DNA of 64,000 nt, taken from contig CM038039.1 in the NCBI GenBank assembly GCA_021397845.1, positions 5,387,731 to 5,451,730 on the forward strand. Reading direction: 5' to 3'. The notes under the pieces are model-generated. The model made no database searches, was not told the origin of the DNA, and worked only from the letters and a program-made list of their open reading frames with translations. This stretch comes from Areca catechu (lineage: Eukaryota; Streptophyta; Magnoliopsida; Arecales; Arecaceae). This document shows, piece after piece, positions 1-11,094 of the stretch. The position numbers and the translations under genes are program-made. Each line of letters starts with the position of its first letter. Within the stretch, counting starts at the first letter, position 1.

Positions 1-789
1 GTATTCTATTCAAATATAAAGAAAATGAATACAGTCTGTTGGGATATCCTGGTTACGAACCAGGCTCCGGTTCGACTTATCGAAGTCCCGGTTCTTCGGA
101 CTACAGACTTCGGACTAAGCGAAGGCCAACCGCAAGCAACTCAAGGTTTCACACCAAACTACAACATTCGAAGGCCAGTCCTTCGGGTAGCACCTTCAGC
201 CCTGGCCGAAGTCTGAACTACTCATCGACTTTCGAAGACACGAACTTCGGTCCCCGTCGTAGATATGATCTCCGGCTCGGAAAAATACCAAGCCTTCGGC
301 CCATGCAAGGGAAAACCCGAAGCTTGAACTACAATATGTTCTAAAAAGGAAACTGTAACCAACGGTTACAATCGACACTCATCATGCCATGATCATGGCG
401 CGCAATTCCTGCAGCCACGCCTCCGATCTGGCCGGAACCGCTCATTGACAACCCACGATCGCCAATCATGGAAGAGATTGGCTCCCCATGATCTTCGGGA
501 GAAGAGCGAGCCACAGACCGGAGGCCATCTTTTAAATATGGGTAAGAAGGATGGCTCGAAAGATACGCGTGAATAATCTCGCACACATACACTTTCAATC
601 TCCAAGAACTCTTTTCCTCTTCCACTCTCGTCATCTTTCCCATTCTGTGGCTGGAATCCGCCACTGACTTAGGCATCGGAGTGTCCTCCGCTGGAACAAC
701 TCCGGCAGGGACCTTTTTGCAGGTGAACCATGGAGCGGTCCTGCGATGCAGCGGCTCCGACCGGCCGATCCAGGGACTCCACGCCAACA
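1..789 (+). repeat. Tat-like element 1: 5' LTR, left part outside window
   Basis: This is the right part of a long terminal repeat of a Ty3/gypsy Tat-like retrotransposon. It ends in CCAACA at 789, directly before a primer-binding site, the normal LTR/internal junction. A TATA-like box (TTTAAATA) lies at 531-538. At 664-685 is the motif CTGACTTAGGCATCGGAG, which recurs in every other Tat-like LTR of the window, followed by a Cys/Gly-poor GC-rich U5 segment. The LTR start is not in the window, so length and target duplication cannot be judged. Small open frames here are chance. Confidence 0.75.
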
Positions 790-791
790 GA

Positions 792-810
792 TTGGCGTGC
801 CAGGTAGGGG
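792..810 (+). other. Primer-binding site of Tat-like element 1
   Basis: TTGGCGTGCCAGGTAGGGG starts two bases after the LTR end. The same 19-mer, with a few substitutions, follows the LTR in the other Tat-like elements (17100-17118, 35392-35410, 55886-55904), which supports the role. The matching tRNA was not identified; TGG at the second base fits the CCA end of a tRNA. Confidence 0.7.
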
Positions 811-870
811 AGAGTATTATTAACATTTGTTAAGCTCACTCCCAAACAAGGAAAAGAAACAAAGAAGTTT

Positions 871-1380
871 TTGATGGCAAGAGAAAAAGCTCAAAATGCT
901 TCTACAAGCCGAAGTCGTGCTCCGTCTCAGGGGGGTGCACCCCCGGAGGAGAATGATGTTCCACCTCTCACGGTTGTTGTGGGAGCACAGCAGTTCAAAG
1001 CTCTTATGAACCAGGTCGCCAACCTGACGGCCATGGTTCAAGAGTTCCAAGACAGAGCCTTTTCGGTGGCAAACCCACTGGCTGTTTCTAGACATATCTC
1101 TCGATCCCGAAGATGGAGAGCACCATGGGAGGATTCAGCGCATCCCTCCCCCCGTTCTCAGCCCTCTCCCGAAGGCTGAACTTCGAGACTGCCTAGGTCT
1201 GCCGATTCCCCACAAAAAGAGAAAAGGCCTGGGCAAACTTCCTCCTCCTCCTCTAAAGACTCCACTCCGGTGGAGAGAGTGCCTAAGCAGACTCCCGATT
1301 ATGACGGGAGGTTCAGAGCCATCGAATCGGAGATGGCAAGGGCGCGAGAACAGAATGCGGGATCAGAGAGATCCCGATGA
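871..1380 (+). pseudogene. gag: gag, N-terminal part, Tat-like element 1
   Basis: This frame begins with MAREKAQNAST 60 bp after the primer-binding site, where gag starts in this lineage. It encodes the variable N-terminal gag region: a Ser/Arg/Pro-rich start, then a predicted helix (residues about 45-70, QFKALMNQVANLTAMVQEFQ) like the heptad helix at the start of the gag at 17045. One in-frame TGA lies at 1177-1179; the frame then runs on to a TGA at 1378-1380. The capsid domain, zinc knuckle and pol are missing, because the element is cut at about 1385 where chromovirus sequence begins. It is a truncated remnant. Confidence 0.65.
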
Positions 1381-1385
1381 CTTGA

Positions 1386-3637
1386 TTAGAGAAGATAAGA
1401 TCCATAGTGGAGTGGCCTATCAATAAGAATGTTCATGATGTTCGAAGTTTTCATGGATTAGCTACTTTTTATAGGAGATTTATTCGAGGGTTTAGTACTA
1501 TTGTTGCACCAATTATAGACTGTATGAGGAAAGGAGCATTTGAATGGTCTAAAGATGCCAATATGGCTTTCATGACATTAAGAATAAAATTACCCTAGCC
1601 CCAATTATAAGGCTACCTAATTTTTCGAAAGTCTTCGAGGTTACTTGTGATGCCTCGGGGGTAGGAATTGGAGGAGTCTTGAGTCAGGAAAATCACCCGA
1701 TTGCATTCTTTAGCGAGAAACTAAACAATGCTAAATTGAAATATTCTACTTATGATAAGGAATTGTATGCGGTGGTTCAAGCACTTAGATATTGAAGACA
1801 CTACTTGCTACCGCAAGAGTTTATACTCTATTCTGATCATAAAGCTCTTAGATTTCTTAACTCGCAAAAGAAGTTGAATGCTAAGCATGGAAAATGGGTT
1901 GAATACATTCAGTCATATACTTTTATTTTGAGACATCAATCAGATATTGATAACAAAGTTGCTGATGCGTCGAGTAGGAGATTTATGCTCTTGAATTGTG
2001 TTAGCACTAGAGTAGTTGGATTTGAGAAATTAAAAGATGAATATGAAAATTGTTCGAACTTTAGTGAAATCTATAAGGTAGTTAAACAAGGACCGACTAG
2101 CTCATATAGTAGTACACTATTCAAGATGGTTGTTTTTTTAGGGAAAGTAAGCTATGTATTCCTAATACTTCACTTAGAGACGTCTTGATTTGGGAAACAC
2201 ATGCTGAAGGTTTAGCTGGATACTTCGGTAGAAATAAGACAATTTTAGCTCTAGAAGACCAATTTTATTGGCCAAATCTTAAAAGGAATGTTGCTCAAAT
2301 AGTAGCTAGATATTGAACTTGTACTGTTGCCAAGCAGTAGAAGCAGAACACTGGCTTATATACCCCACTTCCTATACCGGATTGTCCATGGCAAGACCTT
2401 AGCATGGACTTTGTTCTTGGATTACCTAAAACCATTAGGAGAAATGATTCTATATTTATAGTGGTTGATAGATTTTCAAAGATAGCACATTTTCTACCAT
2501 ATTCCCAAACCTATGATGCTTCTAAGGTAGCCAAGTTATTTCTGAATGAAGTAGTTAGACTACATGGTTTACCTAGAACCATAGTATCCGACAGAGATGT
2601 ACGGTTCACCATTTATTTCTGGAAAATACTCTGGCATTTATTAGGGACAAAACTTAAATTTTTATAGCTTATCACCCTCAAACTGATGGCTAGACTGAGG
2701 TTGTGAATTGTAGTCTAGGAAACTTGTTGAGAAGTTTAGTTGGAAAGCATACTGCCAATTGGGATCTATTGCTATCTAAGGCTGAATTTGCATACAATAG
2801 CTTAGTTAATAGATCTACCGGAAAAAGTTCTTTTGAAATTGTTCATGGGTACAAACCTAGAAAATCTCTAGATCTTATTCCTTTACCCATGCATGATCGC
2901 ATCTCAGAGTTTGCTGAATCATATGCTGAGCATGTTAGAGAGTTGCATAAAGAAATAAGTAAAAAAATTAATGAAAGCAATAATCTTATAAACATATGGC
3001 TGATACAAGAAAAAGACTTAAAGAATACAATGAAGGAGACTTTGTCATGGTTAAATTACGACTTGAATGGTTCATACCTAGAACCATAAAAAAGTTATAT
3101 GTCCATAGTAGTGGACCATATAAAGTAATTAAAAAAATTGGACCTAATGCCTACGTGCTTGAGTTGCCACCTGAACTAGGCATTAGTTCTACTTTTAACG
3201 TTTCAGACCTTATCGAGTATAGGGAGCCAACGTTGATTCCTAGTGAGCCTTTTGGACCTTATCCAATCCTTGAAAGTGAGCCAACCCATGTGTGTCCACC
3301 TGTCAGACCACCAACCTGGAGAGACAGGATCGAGCGGATCTTGGATGACAAGATTATCACTACTCGGGGAAAAGATTATCAGCGATATCTAGTTCATTGG
3401 CAAGGATGACCCGAGACTGATGATTCTTGGATCACCAAAGAGGACTTGCAAAGAGTTGACCTAGACTTACTAGAGTGCTATCATAGTGAAGTTGACCCAT
3501 ACTCAACAAGGTCGAGTTTCTCCCATGTGGGAAGAATTGGTGCGACACTAGGGCCAGAAAAGATAGACAGGTCGAACCCACATTCCTGTGGATCACCTGT
3601 GAATAAAGCCCTGAACCCAAATCCTTTTTACCTATAA
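1386..3637 (+). pseudogene. pol: Chromovirus pol remnant: RT thumb, RNase H, integrase, chromodomain
   Basis: The frame EKIRSIVEWP...VRSFHGLATFYRRF (about 1390-1500) is the C-terminal thumb of a Ty3/gypsy reverse transcriptase; the palm with YVDD is absent. RNase H follows (about 1635-1985) with its acidic residues visible (CDAS, KELYA, YSDHKAL, VADASSR). The integrase core shows D in MDFVLGLP (2404), D in VSDRD (about 2590), and E after HPQTDG, next to a TAG that replaces a normally Gln codon. The C-terminal part has GPYKVIKKIGPNAYVLELP and then a chromodomain (RILDDKI...YLVHWQG, about 3330-3410), diagnostic of chromoviruses. Several frame changes and stops break it, for example TGA after HWQG. 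The clade within chromoviruses is unresolved. Confidence 0.85.
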
Positions 3638-3857
3638 ATATTTTATCTTTAATTTTTGTTATTTTATCTTAATTGGGTTTAGTCCTAAACCCTAAAATTG
3701 AGTCCCTGTCAAAACCCCTGGATCCAAAATTGAGTCTGTAAAAAAATCCCAATTTCAATTGGGTTATAAATGGTACAGTGTCAGTTAGCCCTTTTTACCA
3801 ATTAAGGTTTGTATAAAAATCTCATTTATCAGTTATGTCAAAATCTATTTTGGGGCA
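3638..3857 (+). mobile_element. Chromovirus 3' noncoding region and start of its probable LTR
   Basis: AT-rich DNA follows the chromodomain frame. It runs without similarity break into the insertion site of the Tat-like element at 3858. A TG at 3836 (TGTCAAAATCT) may be the LTR start. The sequence resumes at 18383: joining TTTTGGGGCA to GGGCCAAACCC gives one continuous stretch, with GGGCA/GGGCC as a slightly mutated 5-bp target duplication. Confidence 0.5.
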
Positions 3858-5118
3858 TGTTGCCGCCAAGATCGTCGTGGCCTGTAGCTGCTGTCATGGT
3901 CGGATCACCCCTCTTTGACTCTCAGGATGTCCTACTCCTTTGAACCTGCAAAAATGAGGTTAGTGACCCGAGCCGGGGATTCCGGCAGGGGCACTCCGAC
4001 GGTCAAGTCAGTAACGATCCAGGAGAACAGATCCTCCTGGTTGAGCCCCTCTTGATGGACTCCACGCTAGGAAGAGTGAGTAGTGTGGAAATGGGATGCA
4101 AGTGTGTCGGGAGGATGGTGGCCGAGCTAGAGGGATCCTCTACGTGGCCTTCTCTCCGTCACTTGCTTGAGTTTTTTGTGGTGAGATAGTGGTTGTGATT
4201 GAGATTGTTGTTGTTGTGATTGTTACCATCCCACTGGGGATGTCGATGATTCTTTTAAACTCTGGTGGTTGTTGGATGCCTACCTCGGGATCTCCCCTTG
4301 TGTCAGCAGGCGCGTGCAGTGGTGTCCTGTGCCGTGAACGGGACACCTTTTCCAGTTCGTGATAGGAGAACCTGCCATGCACTCTGACATTCCTTCCAGT
4401 CACCCCGTTCCAGGAAACTTGGTAGTGCCTCGATCGGGGGGCTGCCGCCCCCAAGATTCGAATCTCCTGGTTGACTTCCTTTTCCGGGTGATTCAGGTGG
4501 TTGGTGAAGAGCGTGGTGCCTCGATCACAGGGCCTCTCCCTTTTCTGGTGTAAGTGGTGGTTGCAGAGAATTATTACGGCCAAGTGGGTGCCTCTTCACG
4601 ACCCTCAGGCGGCTCGCCGGCCTCCTGGGATGATGGTGCCGCCTCCCTGCTTGCTGGTGTCTTCACCCGAGCTGGAGGCCGAGCTGGAGAGGCAAGGATC
4701 GACTCCGAGGGGCTCGACCTCGGTGTGGCTCCACTTGGCGGAGGAGGGCTGAGCTCGACTCTGAACCAAGGGAGTCCGACCTCGGGCAAGTTTGACCTGA
4801 CAGAGGAGGGCAGAGCACGGCTTTGGCTCAGAGGACTCGACCTCAGAGAGGCTCCACATGGCAGAGGTGAGCTGAGCTCGACTCTGGACCATAAGGTCCG
4901 ACCTCGAGGGATTTGCGAGGATGCCGCTCGGCTCCGACCTAAGCATCCCGAGCTCGCCGGCCCGGCTTGGCGGAGGGTGGAGCTCTGCATCGACGGGCGA
5001 TCCCGTTATTCTGAGGGAGCTCAGCCCGGTCGAAGGAGTTCGAGTAGAATATCGGACATGGCGACCTTCCCTGACATGGCATTTAACAGCTACTCCATGT
5101 CAGCATTCGGCCACATCA
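3858..5118 (-). repeat. 3' LTR of element A
   Basis: 1261 bp, paired with 17121-18382 over its whole length. In plus orientation it runs from TGTTGCCGCC to CCACATCA, so in element sense TGATGTGG...GGCAACA. The conserved motif (CTGACTTGACCGTCGGAG in element sense) is at about 3993-4012. A TATA-like TTTAAAAG in element sense lies near 4253-4260. The inner half (about 4660-5040) is rich in GGCTCGACCTC-type degenerate repeats that give long but meaningless open frames on both strands. Confidence 0.88.
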
Positions 5119-5136
5119 TTTGCCCCCCACTCCCGA
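5119..5136 (-). other. Polypurine tract of element A
   Basis: Directly inside the 3' LTR. In element sense it reads CTCGGGAGTGGGGGGCAAA just before TGATGTGG. It is purine-rich and in the right place for plus-strand priming. Confidence 0.65.
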
Positions 5137-5415
5137 GGCTTCGTTAGTGCACAGAGCTTGGGTCGAAGGGAGTAATTGCATGCTGACATGGAAAGGTGAA
5201 GATCCGGTGCAATAATGGCCATGATCGCCGGTGCTTCGTGAAACGGTTCCCCGGGCCATTGTGGAGACGTCACATGGCCACGTCCGAAGAGCAGTTATTA
5301 CGGATGTAGAATTTAGAGCGGTTGGGACATCTTACCCACCGATGGCCGGCGCGTTGCATGAATCTGTTGGCGGGGGAGGCTGTAACGGTACGGATGCGTC
5401 GGGTCATTTCAAAAT

Positions 5416-5467
5416 GAAAGAAAGTTTTTATCCAAAACATCCATTCTTTTGAATTCTTCGCACCCGC
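5416..5467 (+). promoter_or_regulatory. Conserved leader block upstream of the antisense gene
   Basis: About 50 bp with GAAAGAAAGTTT and GAATTCTTCGC cores are nearly the same at 26535-26585 in element B. Both lie upstream of the accessory gene start (230 bp here, about 170 bp there). No clear TATA box is seen. A role as promoter or 5' leader is inference from conservation and position. Confidence 0.4.
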
Positions 5468-5645
5468 TGTCGTACCCAAGCTTCTCCTTCTTCCCGATTG
5501 CCCCAGACCCTCTAAGGAACCAGGTTAGTCTTCTTCTCCCTTTTTTCCTTTTCAGAGGAGGCGTTTTCTTCCAAGGTTAGGGCCCTCTTTCAACTGAGTC
5601 CGTCCCTTCCCCCACTTGAGTTTCTTGTTTCTTCCACCTCCGTGG

Positions 5646-8077
5646 ATGTCTCATTTCAGTCCAGGCTTCCGTCCTTCTACTAACCAAGGTGACGCCGGTC
5701 CTTCTATACCGAGACCGCTATCTTCTTCCTCCGATGAGGAGGGGGAGGGGGCGTGCTTCAAGTTCAGCAGGAGGCATCCTCCCGGTCCCGTAGCTATTAG
5801 GAAACCTGGGCTTGGTTCTTCCCTTCCTTCTCATCCTTTTTCCCCGTCTGATCCCATCCTCGAGTCTGTCCGGACAACAAGTCCCGGTGGGGTCTCTTCG
5901 ACGATCTCCATTGAGGAATTGGGGGCCATCCGGGATAACTAGGACATCCCGCACTCTATCCGACTTCTGATCCCCCGACCAGGGGACCAGGTTACTTCTA
6001 GTAGCCCAGGCAGAATAGCCTTCTATGAGAAGACCTTCTCCGGAGGGCTCCGCTTCCCCTTTCATCCTTTCTTCATGTCTGTCTTGAGCAACCACCATCT
6101 GGTTCCTGCTCAGCTCATACCGAATGCCATTAGGACTATCTTCTCCTTCATTGTACTCTGCCACTCCCATGGGTTCGTTGCCCAGTTTTCTTTGTTCAGG
6201 GCATTCTTCACTCTGAAGCACCACCCCACCGAGAATGGGTGGTGGTCCTTGTCTTCTCGCCTGAAGGGCATCATGTTTGAGCTCTCCTCTTCCATCAAAG
6301 GATGGAAGAGCAAATTCTTCTTTGCGATGGTTGAGGGAGTTGACTGGGTCTAGAGCGACCCAGATCAGTCCCCTAACCGAAGCTCTGCAGTCGATGCGAT
6401 GGACTAAGATGACTATGAGCAGCTCCGCACTGCCCAGATTCCATCCTTAGAGGTTCTGCTGTCAGAGCAGAACCTCTTTGAAGCCCGGGTCGACCCAACG
6501 AGGGGGTTGGGTGAGTTCGGCTTGAGCTTCCCCTTCCTCTGTATCTTTCACTTTGTCTTTTCTGAGTTCTAACCATTGCATGATCTATATGCAGGCATGA
6601 TTTTTTCGGAGAATGATCTGCTTGCAATCACCATGAAGAGGTTGCCGTCTGGGCTGGTCGAGGAGCCTCCCTCAAGATGGGCTCAGAGCGATAGCGCATC
6701 GGTGGCTGCTCCCGCTATGTCGGCCGACCCGAGTAGGAGGGAGACCGAAGTCGCTCCCGTGCAAGTAGAGAGGATGATGTTCACAGCGCCAGGGCAGAAT
6801 CAGCGGGTAGTCCGGAAGGTTCCAGAGCGATCGAGGCAGCAAGGAACGGCCCCTGCCCTGGAGCCTGAGATGGTCATCCGGGCCGGGGCCTCAGCCACCG
6901 CCGTGTCCCCCCGTTCCCCAGGATCTGCTGTCATTGAGGTCGAGGAGGAGGTTCGAGGGGGAGCCGAACCTGTGGCCGAAATGCCGCCAGGGAGGAGGCT
7001 GGGCTCCCAACCCGCTCCGGAGGGTGCTTCAACTGAAGGGGCAAATGAACCAGCTCCCGAGGTGAGCAAGAAGGAAAGGGAACACCGCCGGATCCCTTTT
7101 AGACTAGGGCTGGAGAGCTCTCTGCTCCGAGACCAGGCATTAGCAGAGCGTATGATGGATTTTTCCATCCAAGCATGCGACCTTCAGGAGATGGCTGGGC
7201 AGCAACTGGGGGATGCAATCAGCAGCATCTTCCCCCAGCTCTTCTCGGTAAGCGACTCTGTCCATTTTCACTCCCTTTCTTTCTTTTGCATGGGCAGCTG
7301 ACTTCTCGTGTGGTGCAGATTGGTGCTAAGGTCCTCTTAATCAGGGACTACTGCCAGAACTGGCTGAAGAACAATCAGCAGCGGGCAGTAGAGGTCGAGT
7401 CTCTGAAGGCCGACTTGAAGAAGAGGACCGACGCTGACGGGGTGCTTGATCTGAGGATCAAGGACCTCGAGAAATAGCTTGCCGATTCTGAGAGGCGAGC
7501 GAAGGAGCTCTAGGAAAGCCTTGACCATGAGCGAGGCCGGTCAAGGAGCAAGGCTGAAGAACTCGCGACCACGAAGAAGAGGCTGACTTCATTCAACACT
7601 GAGATAGTTCGGCAGAAGGGGATTGTCCAGTCCCTTCAGTTTGATTTGGCAGCGATGAGGGAGAAGTTGGTTGCAACCGAGAAGGATGCAGCGGAGGCAT
7701 CCAAGTTGATGGAGGCGGCAAGGGAACAAGCCATCGAGGCAAAAAAGGAGGTCGAGGGGGCCATGGCTAGGTACAAAGCTTCCGAGGAGTTCGTCGTCGA
7801 GTTCTATCAAACGACGTTGGACTCCTTCTACAAGGGTTTTATGCACCTGCACAGTCGAGTTGAGGCATTCGTTCCCAACGAGGGCCGCCATCACCTTAGT
7901 TATCCTTGGGCTTCGGGCGTGGAGCCGGACCCAGACGCAGACGTCATAGAAGTTGATGATCCCGAACCTTTCTAATATGTGGTGGTTGCCGAGGCCGAAG
8001 CTGCATAACCAGAGGCACCTAGGGACGAAACTTCGTAGCCTAGCAGCCCTACCGAGTAGGCAGCCCGGGTAGAATAG
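5646..8077 (+). pseudogene. Antisense spliced accessory gene of element A (PF04195-like)
   Basis: Runs opposite to gag-pol. Three exons: 5646-6510, 6595-7247 and 7319-8077. The introns are 84 bp (GTGAGT...TGCAG, phase 1) and 71 bp (GTAAGC...TGCAG, phase 0). The frame joins without a shift over all exons, about 810 codons. Exon 1 holds a conserved block (ELGAIRDN, GRIAFYEKTFSGGLRFPFHP, LVPAQLIPNAIRTIFSF) like PF04195, putative gypsy-type transposon proteins. Exon 2 is Pro/Ser/Glu-rich. Exon 3 is a long predicted coiled coil (about 7400-7780) with an acidic tail. In-frame stops at 5940, 6351, 6405, 7475 and 7511, plus four near the end from 7973, make it a pseudogene. Related antisense genes are known in Grande elements, where a nuclear protein was reported. 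The function is unknown. Confidence 0.75.
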
Positions 8078-8289
8078 GTTTTCCTTCAACTTTTTTCTAC
8101 TTTTGCTTTTGATCTGGGTCACCCAGCATGTTGGGGGCCCAAGGATGCTTGTAAATGGTTGGAGGATCTTTAATGAAATGAGGCCTTCTTGCTATCTGTT
8201 CCTGAGTACTGCTTGCCTCTCCCATCCTCTCTTCCTTTTTTTTTGAGGTATGTGGTGAGATCGGAGAGGAGGGCTCCACTTTGTCTAGG
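8078..8289. other. 3' flank of accessory gene A
   Basis: Noncoding DNA between the accessory gene stop and the tandem array. CTTTAATGAAATGAGG at about 8170 resembles a plant poly(A) region; the equivalent place in element B (about 29150) has ACAATGAAGTG. Confidence 0.35.
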
Positions 8290-9353
8290 ACTTGGCCTTC
8301 ATGGACTTCAGTGCTGGTGAACTGAGCTCAGGTCTTTGATGGCCCGAGAGCTGGGCTTGGGTCTTCAGTGTCTTGGAGTTGGGCCCCGGTCCAGGGTTGC
8401 CTGAGAGCTGGGCTCAGGTCTTGGTGTCTTGGAGCTAAGCTCGAAGACTTATTGTCCGGAGAGCTGGGCCCTGGGTCTTGGTCGCTTGAGAGCTAGGCTC
8501 AGATCTTGATGTCTTGGAGCTAGGCTCGAAGACTTGTCATCCGGAGAGCTGGGCCCCAGGTCTTGGTTGCCTGAGAGCTGGGCTCAGGTTTTTGATGGCC
8601 CGAGAGCTGGGCTCGGGTCTTCAATGTCTTGGAGCTGGGCCCCAGGTCTTGGTTGCCTGAGAGCTGGGCTCAGGTTTTTGATGGCCCGAGAGCTGGGCTC
8701 GGGTCTTCAATGTCTTGGAGCTGGGCTCGAGAACTTACTGGCCGGAGAGCTAGGCCCTGGTCCAGGGTTACCTGAGAGCTGGGCTTAGGTCTTGGTGTCT
8801 TGGAGCTAGGATCGAAGACTTATTGTCTGGAGAGCTAGGCCCCGGGTCTTGATTGTCTAAGAGCTGGGCTCAGGTCTTGGTATCTTGGAGCTAGGCTCGA
8901 AGACTTGTCATCCAGAGAGCTGGTCCCCGGGTCTTGGTCGCCTGAGAGCTAGGCTCAGGTCTTAATATCTTGGAGCTAGGCTCGAAGACTTATCATCCGG
9001 AGAGCTGGGCCCCGGGTCTTGGTCACCTGAGAGCTGGGCTCAGGTCTTGGTGTCTTGGAGCTAGGCTCGAAGACTTATCATCCGGAGAGCTAGGCCCGGG
9101 TCTTGGTCGCCTGAGAGCTGGGCTCAGGTCTTGATGTCTTGGAGCTAGGCTTGAAGACTTGTCATTCAGAGAGCTGGGCCCCGAGTCTTGGTCGCTTGAG
9201 AGTTGGGCTCAAGTCTTGGTGTCTTGGAGCTGGGCTCGAAGACTTGTTGTCCGGAGAGCTGGGCCCTGGGTCTTGGTTGCCTGAGAGCTGGGCTCAGGTC
9301 TTGATGTCTTGGAGCTAGGCTCAAAGACTTGTCATCCGGAGAGCTGGGCCTCG
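8290..9353. repeat. 85-bp tandem array of element A, left part
   Basis: About 12 copies of an 85-bp unit with cores GAGCTGGGCTCAGGTCTTGG, GGAGCTAGGCTCGAAGACTTG and GAGAGCTGGGCCCCGGGTCTT. The period was measured between equivalent bases at 9121 and 9206. Copies differ by substitutions and small indels, and one region is shortened. The array continues at 11095 after an inserted element. It lies between the converging 3' ends of pol and the accessory gene. Open frames inside it (for example 8534-8788 and 9166-9489) are by-products of the repeat. Confidence 0.9.
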
Positions 9354-11094
9354 TGATGCAGAACGAAAGCTCTGATACCAAAATTGATGCAGAACAAAGA
9401 ACAAAAAGCGTATGCAGAAGTAAAATTAAGATTAATTCTTTTTTATTATTATTATTTTTTTTATATTTCAGAAATTGGCTTTGACTCAAAGTAAAGTTAA
9501 ACTAAGTTGAAGGAAACTAGGTAAGGATTGAAAGCACATTTAGAAAAACTAGGTTATCAGAGTAGTTCAGAAGTAAGGATCGCTGGGGGTTGAGAAACTC
9601 CCAGACCTAGGATTTCGCTCTGAACTTTCAACAGGACAGAAATAGAGAGGAGAGATGGGTTACCAACCAGACAGTGATCTTCACAGAATTTGGGTGGAAG
9701 AACTCTCTCGGGCAGATTGTTGGATCCTCGGATTCGGCTATCTTCGCAATGGATCCTCCAATACTGGTCTCATGGCTGGGTCGGCTTCTCCTGGACTCAA
9801 GATCTGGGAAGAAGAAAAACAAGTGATGGATTCAGAGACTCGGGAAAGGATTTACCAGTTCAAAGAACTTGAAGGCTGATGTCGCTGAGATCCGGATTCT
9901 CTTGAAGGCTGATTCGACTCTCCTGGAAAGAGCTTTGGATCTGAAGTATCCGGACTGTAGCTGGATGCTGGTGGTCGGCCTGGACTTGGAGAGAATGGCC
10001 GTGAGAGGTGGATATGCTAGGGCTTGGTGGAAAGAGAAGGGTGATGGGCGGCTAGGGTTTGGGAGTGAAGTGGCTAACCTAGGGTTGGGGTTTTGGAGAT
10101 CTCACACCTCCTCAAGGTTCCTGGGGAACCCGGATTTACTCCCTCACGGAGCTCAACACCTGGATGCAAGTGCGGAAGAGAGAAAACACAAAGTTTGCTC
10201 ACAAAAAATTTAGTTTCATTCATCTTTTTTCTTCAAGAGTTACATAGAGTTGAATATATAGACATAACAAAAAAATAAAATTTTATACACTTTCCATGTG
10301 GGACTAATAGGATTAACCCACACTTTAGGCATCAAAATTTCTTCCCAAGACTCCTTCCATGAGTGGGCAACCCAAAAACTCCAAGAAAACTTGAAAATCA
10401 GCTCCAAATGGCAGGTTATGGGGGTGTCTCCTAGTATCTCTCCATGAATCAAGGATTTTCCCTTCATGGTTTGGCTCTTTTGGACACCTCCTAGTCTTGC
10501 TCCACAAGTTTAGGCTTCTCCTTTCATGGCTTTGGCACTTTAGGAAACTTTTGGGTGCCTCCTTGATTTTCTCCCCAAGACATGCTCTCTTCCCTTTTAT
10601 AACTTGGGTTTTTTTATGGAACATTGTGGGGCACCTCCTTGATCCTCTCTTCAAGAAAAATTCTTGCCATCCTGGCTTGGGTTTATCTGGAAAGAAGTTG
10701 GCTCCTCCTTGGATTGAGGTATCTTGATGGATTTCTCCCCCAAGTGGCGCATGAAAGAAGGGACCTGCTTTCTTGTGGTGTGGGGACCAAGGCACACTGG
10801 ATGGAGATGTGGCGCCTCCTGGACTCTGGCGTGTGGCTGGGAGTGTGGCGCCCACTTGCTGGTCTGGGAGAAAATGTTGCACCTTGGAGAAGACCTAGAC
10901 CACTACTAGGACTTGTATTAAGTTAACATGACTCAACAAAATTTAAATTGCAGGGAAATACAGACTCAAACTAAAATTGAGTTGACCAAGTCAACCCTTA
11001 TTACAAAACCAGAAAACCCTAATTCTTCGGGCAATGTTAATCAGAGATCCAGATGGAGCCCTGAAGTCTTCTTCTGAGTCTGGTGCCCGCACCA
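9354..11094 (-). mobile_element. Solo-LTR-like insertion with primer-binding-site remnant
   Basis: 1741 bp inserted in the 85-bp array and flanked by a perfect 5-bp duplication, CCTCG (9349-9353 and 11095-11099). In minus sense it starts TGGTGCGGGCACCAG and the LTR ends at about 9386 in TTCTGCATCA. Then comes TTTGGTATCAGAGC (about 9370-9383), the classic site for initiator methionine tRNA, and after a few bases a second copy of the LTR tail TTCTGCATCA (9354 onward). So it is one LTR of about 1.7 kb, the PBS and about ten bases of the other LTR: a deletion derivative of a complete element. A TATA-like TATATA lies near 10255. No coding region is present. The superfamily (copia or gypsy) cannot be told. 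Confidence 0.8.
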
